Notes: generated by a model from the letters alone, not told the origin. Shown: positions 33,960-45,360, numbered from the stretch's first letter. The stretch is DNA of 64,000 nt from Sabellastarte sp. h YS-2021 (GCA_964017235.1 OZ024927.1:55743293-55807292), one strand, 5' to 3'. Numbers and translations: made by a program.

Positions 33960-34715
33960 ACTTTTGGCGGCCATCTTGGATTTTAGCGGAAAAAAATGAA
34001 AAAGTGTGAATATCTTGAAAACCATAAGAGATAGAACGATTTCGAGCGAATTTTTGACCTGCAAGGTAGTACAAGAATGTCCTGTGCAAAGGGGTAAAAT
34101 TTCAATTTTCACCACTTTTGGCAGCCATCTTGGATTTTTGCGGAAAATGGAAAAGTGTGAATATCTCTAAAACCGTAAGAGATAGAGCGATTTCAAGCGA
34201 AATTTTGAGCAGAAGGGTAGCACAAGAGTGTCCTGTGCAAAGGGGAAAAATATCGATTTTCGCCACTTTTGGCGGCCATTTTGGATTTTTGCGGAAAATA
34301 GAAAAGTGTCAATATCTCGAAAACCGTAAGAGATAGAGCGATTTCGAGCAAATTTTTGACCTGCAGGGTGGTACAAGAGTCTCCTGTGCAAAGGGGGAAA
34401 ATTTCAATTTTTGCCACTTTTGGCAGCCATCTTAGATTTTTGCGGAAAATGAAAAAGTGTCAATATCTCGAAAACCGTAAAACATGGAGCGATTTCGAGC
34501 GAATTTTTGACCCGCAGGGTGATACAAGAGTGTCCTGTCCAAAGGGGAAAAATTTCATTTTTCGCCACTTTTGGCGGCCATCTTGGATTTTTGCTGAAAA
34601 TGGAAAAGTGTCAATATCCCGAAAAGCGTAACAGATAGAGCGATTTCAAGCGAATTTTCGACCTGCAGGATGGTACAACAGTGTCCTATGCAAAGGGGAA
34701 AAATTTCAATGTAGT
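33960..34715 (+). repeat. ~150-bp array with GGCGGCCATCTTGGATTTT, five units
   Basis: The word TTTTGGCGGCCATCTTGG or near variants sits near 33963, 34118, 34266, 34418 and 34569. Units also carry CCGTAAGAGATAGAGCGATT and AAAGGGGAAAAATTTCA. Related to 4555-4960 and 40370-41790. Confidence 0.85.
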
Positions 34716-34978
34716 ATTTCTTCCCCTGCGGTACTCGGCGGGAGATACATACCGCGGCAGTGGTCTTGTATTTTAATAATTTATCTCTATTATCAGGTTT
34801 ACAGTAAACCGGAAGTACCAGTGAATGCCCATTTTGTAGACTTATGGAAGCATTTGTCCTTGACCTCTAACAAAGGAATAAAGACATGCGTTCAATTGTC
34901 AAATTTTACAGTAGATGAGTCATGCGATAAAATGAGGATAAGGAATACTTAAAAGTGCTGGCCAGGCCATTACTAGTG

Positions 34979-35274
34979 CTGCTCAGCTACCCCAAGTCAT
35001 CACCTACCCATATTCCGAATATGATATTCGTCACCTCCCTTAAAAACTGAAAAGGGCTTGCAATATTGATACTGAAACAAATGGAACAAATGCTTATAAT
35101 GGTGATGTTTTACTCTGAAAAGAAAGATGATTGTTAAGAGGTTTGAATATGGGAAAATACTTATAACGGTGATGTATAGCTCTATAAACAAAGATGATTG
35201 TTAAGAGGTTTGAATATTACCGTAAAATGCAAGTGACGAACATGCGTAGGCGACGAACTTGGGTAGCTGAGCAG
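34979..35274. mobile_element. 296-bp MITE with CTGCTCAGCTACCC ends
   Basis: Left CTGCTCAGCTACCCCAAGTC; right, inverted, CTGCTCAGCTACCCAAGTTC. The interior contains GATGATTGTTAAGAGGTTTG twice (about 35126 and 35200). The target duplication is unclear. Confidence 0.7.
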
Positions 35275-35429
35275 TGTGGTCTATAGTGGCAGACAGTGTT
35301 ATGGACAGGACAGTACAGCAGACAATTACTTTTACTGTCTGTCCGTTATGCTGTCCATGAGACTGTCCACCCCTGTACACAATAGTCAGACTGCACCAAT
35401 TCTGGTCACTCTAAGCATTTTCAAAGCTT

Positions 35430-36466
35430 TGCACCACAGCCCTTAAGGGCTGTCGGGGTACTGTTTTCACCCATGGTGACCAGATGGGTGGGTGGGCGGC
35501 GGGAAAAAGTTTGTCTGGGCTGTATCTCAGAAACCGTAAGGTGTAGGAAGTTGATACTCAGTAGGGACATTGGTTAGGGGGTGTAGGTGTGCAACGTCAT
35601 GGTGTGACCTTGATTTGACCTTTGACCTTTTTGTAGTGACCTTGACCTATAAAGTCTTGTCCAGGCTATATCTTTAGAAGTGGTAAGACCTCTCCGTAGT
35701 GACCTTGAGTTTGAAAATCTTATCCGAGCTATATCTTGTAAACCATAAGGTGTAGGAAGTTGATTCTTGGTATGGACATTGGTTAGGGGGTGTAGGTGTG
35801 CTACGTTATAGTGTGACCTTGATTTGACCTTTGACCTTGACATAGTGACCTTGACCTATAAAATCTTGTCCAGGCTATATCTCAGAGACTGTAAGGTGTA
35901 GGAAGTTTATACTTGGTAGGGACATTGGTTGAGGGTTTTAGGTGTGCCACGTCATGGTGTGAGACTGATTGACCTTTGACCTTGCTGTATTGACCTTTAA
36001 AATCTTGTTGCACCTTTGGGTCAGTCTGTTGATGCAGATTAAGCACTGTTAAAATCATATTAGAATTCATTAAGAATTTCCTTTCGCAAGTTCCCATTGT
36101 AACAGATGGAATTTCATCAAGTGAGCCACAGGCTTTTCTCCAACACCACACATAAGCATTCATTGAATGTATTGCCACTTCTGTAGGCATGGGTAATATT
36201 CCAAACATCCAAAGCATAATTCGGCCATTTTTGGTTTACTGATAAGTGCTGTCATTTTATTATTGAATTGTTTTGTTTTAATACTTCATCTTTACATACA
36301 TTTCTTTTCCTTAGATATTATTTTCTCTACTTAAGCATTATTTGGACCTTAATATAACTGACACTGCTCTGAAAGTATCTTTGTACTGTTATACTACTTC
36401 TGTATCTCATGGTGTTGAAAAATATTTCCCCAGGCTGTGGGGTATAGGCATCTCTGATACTATTTT
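35430..36466 (+). mobile_element. Family C element C1, near full length
   Basis: 5' end ACCACAGCCCTTAAGGGCTG followed by TCGGGGTA. Then about three ~146-bp units, a ~450-bp non-repeated tail, GGCTGTGGGGTA (36433-36444), a hairpin GCATC-TCT-GATAC and a T run. The next bases (CTGTTTCCAGACAGTATC) are family F array sequence, so C1 sits in an F array at a T run. Confidence 0.7.
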
Positions 36467-36700
36467 TCTGTTTCCAGACAGTATCTCGAAAATGGGTTGA
36501 CGGATTCAATACAAATTTGGCATGTGGTTGTAACTGGTATTCAAGATGTGTCCTGTTTTAAGATGACCTTAAACTCCCATTTATAAAAGAATTGTGTTGA
36601 GTTTCAGTTTTTTATTTAGTATATAGTATAGTACAGAGTATACTGAAGATAATTCATTAAAATTTTGCATGTATATATAACTGTGGAGTTTAATGGTATG
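36467..36700 (+). repeat. Family F array fragment
   Basis: Shares TTTCCAGACAGTATCTC, TTTGGCATGTGGTTGTAACT and GATGACCTTAAACTCCCAT with 45361-48485. Confidence 0.75.
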
Positions 36701-36919
36701 AGAACTTGTATCTGTTTTTCATGGCAACACTTTTTCTGTTTCTTGGTCTTTTATATTTATGGGCATTTAACATTATTCAAAACTTTCAAAATATGTTCAT
36801 TACAAGAGGAACTTGTGATTTGGTTTTAGGCAACTTTTCCTGTTGTTTTTCACTTTTAAATTGGTGGGATGTGTATAAATAAAACCCATGCAAAGATTTT
36901 AACCAGCATTTTCAGGATA

Positions 36920-37005
36920 CAGTCCAACCATCGAAGAGCAACCACCCAGGGGAAATCCCAAAAGTGGTTGCTCCCTGCAGGTAGTTGCTCTTCGCAGGTT
37001 CAATT
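36920..37005 (+). mobile_element. Possible pogo/Tigger-like terminus
   Basis: TA then CAGTCCAACCATCGAAGAGC, with CGAAGAGCAACCAC repeated inverted as TAGTTGCTCTTCG about 50 bp on. CAGTCxAACC after TA resembles Tigger ends. No partner end found. Confidence 0.35.
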
Positions 37006-37449
37006 ATGATCGTCACGGGTATAAGTATATACTTGTGTATACATCATGGTAGACTTGAAGAGATACACTTGTACATAGGTAAACATGTTTATTGTTTCAC
37101 ATAAAAACATATTAAAACATATGAATACACATCAACAAGTAACAAACTACATATATTAGAATGTTTTATTTTGTTTTGCTTTTGAAGGCATATTCACAGT
37201 TACTATGAACATGTGAAGAAAATATGACATTCTGATAAAATGTAGGCATTTTTATATACTCATAAGGATTAAGTAAATCCTAACAGTTAAACTTAAAAGC
37301 TTTAAGAACTGTACTCAGGCGAATGTTTTCAAAAGATTTCCTTCATTGATATGTTTTTGATTTACATTAATTACAGAATATCAAAGGCCCTTTTTAAGTC
37401 TTTCAAGAGTGGAATTAAAAGTTTCTCCAAAACAATTGAAATTGTATAT

Positions 37450-37790
37450 TTCTTACAAGGGGAACTACAAAAGTAGTGATGATGCTTTTTTGCAAGTTTT
37501 TGGTAACAGCTGTTGCCATGGCAATACTTTTTCTGTATTGTTTTTCAAATTGTGATTTTTTGGGTACTCGGCAACACTTCCTCATGTTTCTTGGGTTTAA
37601 AAATCTTTTTGTGGGTTCTTTGCATTCCAAACCCCTGCATGGATTGGAGCTGATTACTTTTTCAGCAATACCTGGCAGCAAGTTTTGCCATAGCAACACT
37701 TTGTCTTTTTCTTGGACCAAAATATAAACATTTTTGTGGGTTCTTGTCATTCCAAACCCCTGTACGGATTGGAGCTGACTAGTTTTTTGA
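37450..37790 (+). repeat. Diverged family E-like units
   Basis: CTGTTGCCATGGCAA, CAAACCCCTGCATGGATT and GGAGCTGATTA match the family E units at 55940-56420. About two units. A 156-codon minus-strand frame across them is a repeat by-product. Confidence 0.6.
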
Positions 37791-38319
37791 CAAAAATATA
37801 TACTTTTGAAAGTAAATAAATAGACTTTAGAAATAGAAACAAAATACTTATAGTAAAAAACATATTGTGTAAGGCACATTATCACAATACATAGAGTGAA
37901 CTACACATGAGTTACATTAGCACATCAGCTCATATACTTTTCTGTATTTTTAAATGTATGAGATATGTTAGAAAAAGTCTTCATTAAATGTCATATAATT
38001 ATAACTGCATCTTGAATTGCTAATACTTTACCAAGAAATAACCATATTCTGTCAAAAAAGATACTTTAAAAAAGTTATCACACAGATTGGTTGAAATCTC
38101 AAATACTTTTTCAGGCAATCTGTGTAACAGTGAACCTTATATTTCAGTCATTACATGAAAAGTCTAGGCATTTCACCAAATGGCTAAACTGTTTTGGTAT
38201 TTCACAAAATGGCTGAAATATTCAGTCATTACTTGTAATGCCTGGTTACACAGATTTCCTGTAAAAGATTCACATATAAAACGCAACTGTAGTTACATGA
38301 GTTTAATAATGCCCCTTTT
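37791..38319. other. No recognisable gene
   Basis: AT-rich, with an internal short repetition of CACAAAATGGCT / CACCAAATGGCT near 38175-38215. Confidence 0.4.
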
Positions 38320-38757
38320 TACCCCACAGCCCTTAAGGGTGTCCGGATGGGCAGGTGGGTGGGTGGCGGGAAAAAGTTTGTCCAGGCTGTATCTCAGAAA
38401 CCGTAAGGTGTAGAAAGTTCATACCTGGTAGGGACATTGGTTAGGGGGTGTAGGTGTGCAACGTCATGGTCTGACCTTGATTTGACCTTTGACCTTGCCG
38501 CAGTGACCTTGATCTATAAAACCTTGTCCGGGCTATATCTTGGAAACCGGAAGGTGTAGGAAGTTGTTACTTGATATGGACATTGGTTAGGGGGTGTAGG
38601 TGTGCAACGTCATGGTCTGACCTTGATTTGACCTTTGACCTTGCCGCAGTGACCTTGGTCTATAAAATCTTGTCCGGGCTATATCTTGGAAACCGGAAGG
38701 TGTAGGAAGTTGTTACTTGATATGGACATTGGTTAGGGGGTGTAGGTGTGCAATGTC
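38320..38757 (+). mobile_element. Family C element C2, 5' part only
   Basis: Begins TACCCCACAGCCCTTAAGGG and holds about two and a half ~146-bp units, the last ones almost identical. It ends abruptly in GTGCAATGTC without the 3' tail or hairpin. Confidence 0.7.
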
Positions 38758-39243
38758 TTACAAGTATTAAAAACTATTTCATGTTCTTCAGCGAAACATG
38801 TGCATATTTATAAGATTCTGGAAACCCTTAATGGAGTGTACAATTTCGGTCATATCATCTGCATACATTGAGTGATTTAATGACTTGTGTATAAGCTTAC
38901 AACCTGCACTGGAGGATGGCAGACTTATACTAAGCGTATTATTCAAGTAAACATAGAGGAACACTGGTGATGGAATGCCACCGTGTTTGAGTCCACTTTA
39001 AAGAAGCATGAAGCTGTATGGCCCCATTTGACACAAAAAGCCTGCCCATAATACCAGTACATAAGAACACATACATCAAAGTAAAGGATTGGTGATACAA
39101 AGAAACTGGGATGCCCCTAATTTTTACCATCCCAATAATTGCTTGGCAAGTAATAAAAAATTGTTGGCCTGTTGCCACTTTTTTCCTGACCATATATAGC
39201 ATAGCAGTTACTATTAAGTATTTACTTATTTTATACTTTTCAG

Positions 39244-39382
39244 GATAACATGTTAACACAAAAAGCAGTTTGTCTGTCTGGTGGTGCTGTTGCTATTGCA
39301 CTGCTTTGGTATGCAGACTTCACAGACATTGTTTTAACCTATGTCCTTCCAATAGCATTTGTTGGTGGTGGAATTTATTTTG
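39244..39382 (+). CDS. SNX25-like sorting nexin, first coding exon
   Basis: The first recognised exon of a gene whose five exons join in frame to about 233 residues. The acceptor is TTATACTTTTCAG, the start ATG is at 39250, and the donor GTGAGTAA is at 39383, leaving one base of a split Gly codon. Residues 1-45 are hydrophobic: two likely membrane segments, about 6-21 and 26-49 (the second finishing in the next exon). An N-terminal membrane anchor before a PXA domain is the plan of SNX13/14/19/25. SNX25 (fly snazarus) acts at ER-associated contact sites and in endosomal traffic. Six bases precede the ATG after the acceptor, so an upstream, probably non-coding, exon and the promoter must lie to the left and were not identified. 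Assignment to SNX25 rests mainly on later exons. Confidence 0.75.
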
Positions 39383-39965
39383 GTGAGTAATTTTTCAATA
39401 TCATTTAAAAGTAATAATTTGGTGTTCCGCAAGGGACCCTTGTTTGTATTCAGGGGAGAAGGGAGAGAGAGGGTCTGCCGGCTCCTGCATTTTCTAATGA
39501 TTATATTTGCATAGACCTGGGAAAAATGATCAAAATTATTTTTATGTCAGCTGACTTGTCAGTCAGCTGACATTATGTCATCACTCTGCGGCGTGGGCGT
39601 ATGCCTACGCGTCCGCGTGAACAACTTCTTCTCCAAAACTACAAGGCCTAGAGACATGCTGTTTTTTTTTAAAAGATACCTTATCTATCGAGGATGAAAA
39701 ATTGTTCAAGGCATGCAAATCTGTCTGTTTGTCTGTTTGCTAGAGACATTACAAGGGGGGTACCCCCACCAAAAGTGTGAAAATTTCAACTTTTTATCAC
39801 AATTTTCTCAGTTACTATTGCAGGGATTTCTCTCATATCTTGCATATATGTACTAGGCCAGAGGTAGATTCTCTTGTGTGAGTATGAGACCTGGATCTGT
39901 CTTACTTTTTTTAAATAAATTTTTTTAATAAAATTTTTTTTTTTAATTATTTTTGCTTTTTTCGC

Positions 39966-40038
39966 CGTCCGATGTCCGATGTCCGATGTCCGTTGTCCGA
40001 TGTCCGATGTCCGGCGTCCGGCGTCCGATGTCCGGCGT
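39966..40038 (+). repeat. GTCCGAT heptamer array
   Basis: About ten copies of GTCCGAT with GTCCGGC and GTCCGTT variants, CpG-dense in an AT-rich setting. Confidence 0.9.
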
Positions 40039-40369
40039 CACGCATGGTTTCCGCTCATTTAAAGGAAAAGTATTAGAGCTATTGTCACCAAATTTGGTAT
40101 GCAGGCTTATTGGGTCAGTAGCTTGCTTGGGATTGCTTTTGGCTGTTGTACCTCTTTTGCTTACTGAGTAATACTTAAGTACAGCTATTTTCAGTACCCA
40201 TTGGTTTCCGTGCATTTAAGCCAAAATAATTAAAGATATTTTACTACAATTTTGAATACAAGATTGTTATGTCCATAGCTCGCTTGGTATTGCATTTGGG
40301 ACTGATAGCTTTGTCAGTACATGAGTAATAGCCATTTAGGTACTTCATTGTGTATTTTCAGTACTACTT

Positions 40370-41790
40370 TTGAGTAATTTGCTTCTATCTCCTTAACCGT
40401 GCGAGATAGAGCGATTTCGGCAAAATTTTCGACCCGCAGGGTATCTCAGGAGTGTACTCTTTGCAATTTTCAAAAAATTTTCCCCTCCCCAAAAATGGCG
40501 GCCATTTTGAATTTTCGAATTTTTGCCAAAAATGGCAAAACACAAATTTCCTTCTATCTCCTTAACCGTGCGAGATAGAGCGATTTCGTCGAAATTTTCA
40601 ACCCGCAGGGTATCTGAGGAGTGTACTCTTTGCAATTTTCAAAAAATTTTCCCCTCCCCAAAAATGGCGGCCATTTTGAATTTTCGAATTTTTGCCAAAA
40701 ATGGCAAAACACAAATTTGCTTCTATCTCCTTAACCGTGCGAGATAGAGCGATTTCATCGAAATTTTCGATCCACAGGGGATCTAAGGAATGCAATCTTT
40801 GCAATTTTCCAAAAATTTTCCCCTCCCCAAAAATGGCGGCCATTTTGAATTTTCGAATTTTTGCCAAAAATGGCAAAACACAAATTTGCTTCTATCTCCT
40901 TAACCGTGCGAGATAGAGCGATTTCGGCAAAATTTTCGACGCACAGGGTATCTAAGCAATCCAATCATTGCAATTTTCAAAAAATTTTCCCCTCCCCAAA
41001 AATGGCGGCCATTTTGAATTTTCGAATTTTTGCCAAAAATGGCAAAACACAAATTTGCTTCTATCTCCTTAACCGTGCGAGATAGAGCGATTTCGTCGAA
41101 ATTTTCGACCCACAGGGTATCTAAGGAATGTAATCTTTGCAATTTTCAAAAAATTTTCCCCTCCCCAAAAATGGCGGCCATTTTGAATTTTCGAAGTTTT
41201 GCCAAAAATGGCAAAACACAAATTTCCTTCTATCTCCTTAACCATGCGAGATAGAGCGATTTCGTCAAAATTTTCGACCCACAGGGTATCTGAGCATTGT
41301 ACTCTTGGCAATTTAAAAAAAAATTTCCCCTCCCCTAAAATGGCGGCCATTTTGAATTTTCAAATTTTTGCCAAAAATGGCAAAACACAAATTTGCTTCT
41401 ATCTCCTTAACCGTGCGAGATAGAGCGATTTCGTCGAAATTTTCGACCCACAGGGTATCTAAGGAATGTAATATTTGCAATTTTCAAAAAATTTTCCCCT
41501 CCCCAAAAATGGCAGCCATTTTGAATTTTCGAATTTTTGCCCAAAATGGAAAAACACAAACTGGCCTTAACCGTGCAAAATAGAGTTATTTTGTTGAAAT
41601 TTTCGACCCATAGGGTATCTAAGAAATGTACTCTTGGCAATTTTCAAAAAAATTTCCTTTTCCCAATAATGGCGGCCATTTTGAATTTTCAAATTTTTGC
41701 CAAAAATAGAAAAACAGGAATTTGCTTCTATCTTCTTAACCGTGCAAGATAGAGTGATTTCGTCAAAATTTTCAACCCAACCAATGCAAA
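40370..41790 (+). repeat. 169-bp satellite, about eight units
   Basis: The period is 169 bp almost exactly (for example AAAAATGGCAAAACACAAAT near 40529, 40698, 40867, 41036, 41205 and 41374). Units carry CTTAACCGTGCGAGATAGAG, TTTTCGACCCACAGGGTATC and the palindromic AAATGGCGGCCATTT. The last unit is shortened. Frames of about 74 codons recur at the same period on both strands and are repeat by-products. Confidence 0.93.
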
Positions 41791-41994
41791 AAGGCATGAA
41801 GCTGAAATAATTTACATCTACACTAACAAATATTTAAGCATCATTGATATATTTTACAAATGAAACAGGGTCTTGTAAGACTACTGTACAATTTGGGCAA
41901 AAGGTTCATGGGTGGACATTACACATGATAATGTGTGTTCTTCTATGCTATCCTGTTTCTATTCGCATCTACTATCAACAGGGCGGCCTATTTC

Positions 41995-44160
41995 TAGTTT
42001 TTAATGCATTAAAATGCATGAAATCATGCACTAAATCACTTATAACTTCAAAAGTGTTGCATTTACAGCATTTTGTGAAAATATGTTGTTCAGCTACTTT
42101 TTTCATAGCTACAATATGGTGAGTAAGTTGGGTGTCTGTCTTAATAGCTAAGTGAGTAATAGCTACTTTTGGGCTTTTCAGTAACTTCCAGTATGAGTAA
42201 AATCACTTGTAACTTAAAAACTATTGCATTTAGAGAATATGTTATTCAGCTACTTTTGGGTCAGCTATAACATAGTGAAATTTCAGACCTGTAGCTCATG
42301 GCATAGCTGAGTAATAGCTACTTTTAGGTTATCACTCTTGAGTAAATCGCTTATAACTTGAAAACTATTGCATTTAGAGAATTTTGTATAAATATGTTAT
42401 TCAGCTACTTTTGGGTCAGCTATAACATAGTAAAATTTCAGACCTGTAGCTCATGGCATAGCTGAGTAATAGCTACTTTTAGGTTCTCACTGTTGAGTAA
42501 ATCACTTATAACTTGAAAAGTGTTGCATTTAGAGCATTTTGTTAAAATATGTTACTCAGCTACTTTTTTCATAGCTACAATATGGTGAGTAAGTTGGGTG
42601 TCTGTCTCAATAGCTAAGTGAGTAATAGCTACTTTTGGGCTTTTCAGTAACTTCCATCATGAGTAAAATCACTTGTAACTTAAAAACTATTGCATTTAGA
42701 GAATTTCGTATAAATATGTTATTCAGCTACTTTTGGGCCAGCTATAACATAGTAAAATTTCAGACCTGTAGCTCATGGCATAGCTGAGTAATAGCTACTT
42801 TTAGGTTATCACTGTTGAGTAAATCACTTATAACTTGAAAACTATTGCATTTAGAGTATTTTGTTTCAATATGTTATTCACCTATTTTGGGGTCAGCTAT
42901 AACATAGTGAAGTTTCAGACCTGTGGCTCATTTCATAGCTGAGTAATAGCTACTTTGAAGTTCTCACTGTTGAGTAAATCAGTTTTAATTGGAAAACTAT
43001 TGCATTTGCAGAAATTTGTGCAAATATGTTATTCAGCTACTTTTGGGTCAGCTATAGCATAGTGAAAATATAGACCTATAGCTCATGGCACAACTGAGCA
43101 ATAGCTATTCTCAGGTACTGACTGTTGAGTAAATCAGCTATAACTTGAAAAATATTGCATTTGGAGTATTTTGTTAAAATATATTGTTCACCTACTTTTG
43201 GGTCAGCTATAACATAGTGAAATTACAGACCTATAGCTCATGGCATAGCGGAGCAATAGCTATTTTCAGGTTCTCACTATTGAGTAAATCAGTTGTAGCT
43301 TGAAAACTATTGCATTTACAGTAGTTTGCTTAAATATGTTGTTCACCTACTTTTGGGTTAGCTATAACTAGTATAGGGATCGAGAGCTATATTGAGGATC
43401 GATATCGAATGAAAATTTAGGGTGGTGGATCGATCGATATTTCAATATCGGGACCGTTAACGTAAGCCGTGGGCGATAATACAGGTTCTTTGAAAACGTG
43501 CACATATTAATTCACAAAATTATCAAAACATATTATTTATGCACCAAAAATATATTTCTACAATATAAAATAAACAACAAACGAACAAAAATCCAATCAA
43601 ATAAGAGTTTTCATGCTTTTTTGTGTACTAGCTGTCAGGTTTTGTTTCTTTTCCGTGAAACCGGAAGTTGTCACTGACAATGTAAACAAAGATGGCACCA
43701 GACTTAAACCCATTTATTTCGCTTGTAAATGTGCTTTTTAAGGCGTTTATATAATAAATATTTATTGAAGCAGTAAAATTACTCTGTTTATTTTATTTTT
43801 GTCTGTTTCTCATATGTGGTTTCGATATTAAAATTCTGGTAGTATGTGTCGATATCGGCAGTTCTGTGGGATGATCGATCGATATTGAAAGATCGAGCAC
43901 CAATCCCTACACTAGCTATAACATAGTAAAATTTCAGACATGTAGCTCATTGCATAGCTGAGTAATAGTTCCTTTGAGGTTCTCACTGTTGAGTAAATCA
44001 GTTGTAACTTGAAAACTATTACATTTAGAGTAATTTGTTAAATATTTTATTCACAGAATTTTTGGTCAGCTATAACATAGTGAAATTGCAGACCTCTATG
44101 TCATGGCATAGCTGAGCAATAGCTACTTTCAGGTTCTCACTGTTGAGTAAATCATTGTAT
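41995..44160 (+). repeat. ~155-bp array (family A array)
   Basis: Units contain GAGTAAATCACTTATAACTT, AAACTATTGCATTTAGAG, CTACTTTTGGGTCAGCTATA and AGCTGAGTAATAGCTAC. Same array as in A3 (60440-61680) and at the window end. Recognisably related to the 135-bp array of family B. Confidence 0.88.
43369..43912. mobile_element. ~544-bp MITE inserted in the family A array
   Basis: Left GTATAGGGATCGAG and right, inverted, GTGTAGGGATTGGTG. Subterminal ATCGATCGATATT words occur near both ends. TAGCTATAAC at 43359-43368 recurs at 43913-43922 and may be a 10-bp target duplication, but the array itself repeats this word, so the duplication is uncertain. Confidence 0.65.
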
Positions 44161-44339
44161 CCACTGTATAGCCGCAGTGTGTAGAGAGAGATTTCACCAT
44201 TACTGCTCTGATGAAAAAAAATATTTTAGCTAGCTTTCTTAAGTTTGCAGTATATATTAATAACCATAAAATGTTGTCTGGGAATATTTTTGGCCTCATT
44301 TTGAGAAACAAGATGGCCGCCACAGGTGTTTTTTGTCAG

Positions 44340-44930
44340 TCATGAAAAGTGCTTATATCTCCCTTATTATTGATCCTAGAGGTTTGGGATGATAAACCAA
44401 CCTGTAGGAAATCATGGGGTGGGAATCTTTTGGTGTGGTCAGATTTGACCTTCAATGACCCCTCCTTCAAGGTCAAACAAGGATAGCCAAACTTAAAAGT
44501 GCTTATAACTCGCTTATTATTGGTCCCAGAGGTTTGGGATGGTAAACAGACAGGAAATCATGGGCTGTGAATCTGTTGATATGGTCCGATTTGACCTTGG
44601 AACCCTCCTTCAAGGTCAAATGAGGATAGCGAAAATTGAAAGTGCCTACAACTCGCTTATTATTGGTGACAGAGATTTGGGATGGTAAACCATCCCATAG
44701 GAAATCATTGGCTCGGAATCTTTTGGTATGGTCAGATTTGACCTTTGGACCCCTCCTTCAAGGTCAAATGAGGACAGCCGAGCTTAAAAGTGCTTATAAC
44801 TCATTTATAATTGGTCCTAGAGGTTTGGAATGGTAAACCATAGGAAATCATGGGCTGGGAATGTATTTGTGTGGTTAGATTTGACCTTGGACCCCTTCTT
44901 CAAGGTCGAACGAGGATATTGAATTTGTAG
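44340..44930 (+). repeat. Four ~148-bp units as at 3350-4420
   Basis: Units with AAGTGCTTATAACTCGCTTA, AGGTTTGGGATGGTAAAC and TTTGACCTT-AAGGTCAAA, inside the 3' part of A2 and preceded by CAAGATGGCCGCCAC as at 3030. Confidence 0.85.
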
Positions 44931-45360
44931 TATTTCTTTAAATATGTTTTAACCTATTTTTTACACTTAAACAATTACCTTGTTATTTTCCTTCATAATA
45001 CCATTTACAGGGCACAACTTTTTTATCCTTTTCTTCTGTCAGCTTCGGAATTTCTTTCGAACTTGTTGTTCAGCATTTACTGTATTTCTGTACAGCCCTT
45101 TTCCTGATAATTATTCTGTCCTCTAATCACCTTCACAAATCAAAAACACTCAGTCAGCTGACACAGTGCCCGTTCACGGGCACTCTCCTCTTGTTTTAAA
45201 AAGGGTGTGCTTGTCCTGATTATAACTTGAAAAGCGCTTCTGCCTTCACTTATTCACATGAAATTTTGCAAGTAGGTTTGTTATATAAATGTCTGAAAAT
45301 CATTAACTTATCGGATGCAAAATGACCGACTTATTAATTATTAACTAAACACCACAATTT

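Larger units (their letters stand above)
28379..34769 (+). mobile_element. Family B satellite-bearing HINE-like element, 6.4 kb
   Basis: 5' end TATCTCCCGCC, which also starts a stem closed by GGAGGGAG. 3' end GGCGGGAGATA (34737-34747), then the hairpin ACCGC-GGCA-GTGGT (34751-34764) and CTTGTA. Everything between is a (GTGC)-type microsatellite (28420-28460) and successive tandem arrays, with no protein gene. The inverted subterminal words plus a 3' hairpin and no TIR at the very ends fit Helentron-associated non-autonomous elements. The class assignment is inferred. Confidence 0.65.
39545..45195 (+). mobile_element. Family A element A2, 5.65 kb, composite, in intron 1
   Basis: 5' TGTCAGCTGACTTG with a second CAGCTGACA just after. 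3' AGTCAGCTGACA (45152-45163), then hairpin GTGCCCGTTCACGGGCAC (7-bp stem, 45166-45183) and CTCCTCTTG. Compared with A3 (60113-61777), the leader is interrupted after CTGGATCTGTCTTA by about 2.1 kb (39910-41990) holding a 7-mer array and a 169-bp array. A MITE sits further in. No transposase. Confidence 0.7.

Noticed and set aside
34118-34631. Overlapping frames on both strands with similar peptides
   Set aside because: By-products of the 150-bp array; both strands are open only because the repeat lacks stops.
37415-37885. 156-codon minus-strand frame
   Set aside because: It lies over diverged family E-like repeat units and has no recognisable motif.
40380-41800. Series of ~74-codon frames on both strands at exact 169-bp spacing, resembling a repeat protein family
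   Set aside because: They are translations of the 169-bp satellite in several frames, lack starts or splice logic in context and show no domain.
44200-44230. CTGATGA core suggesting a hammerhead ribozyme, as known in some satellites
   Set aside because: No stem II or GAAA/stem III arrangement follows; the word is followed by an A run.
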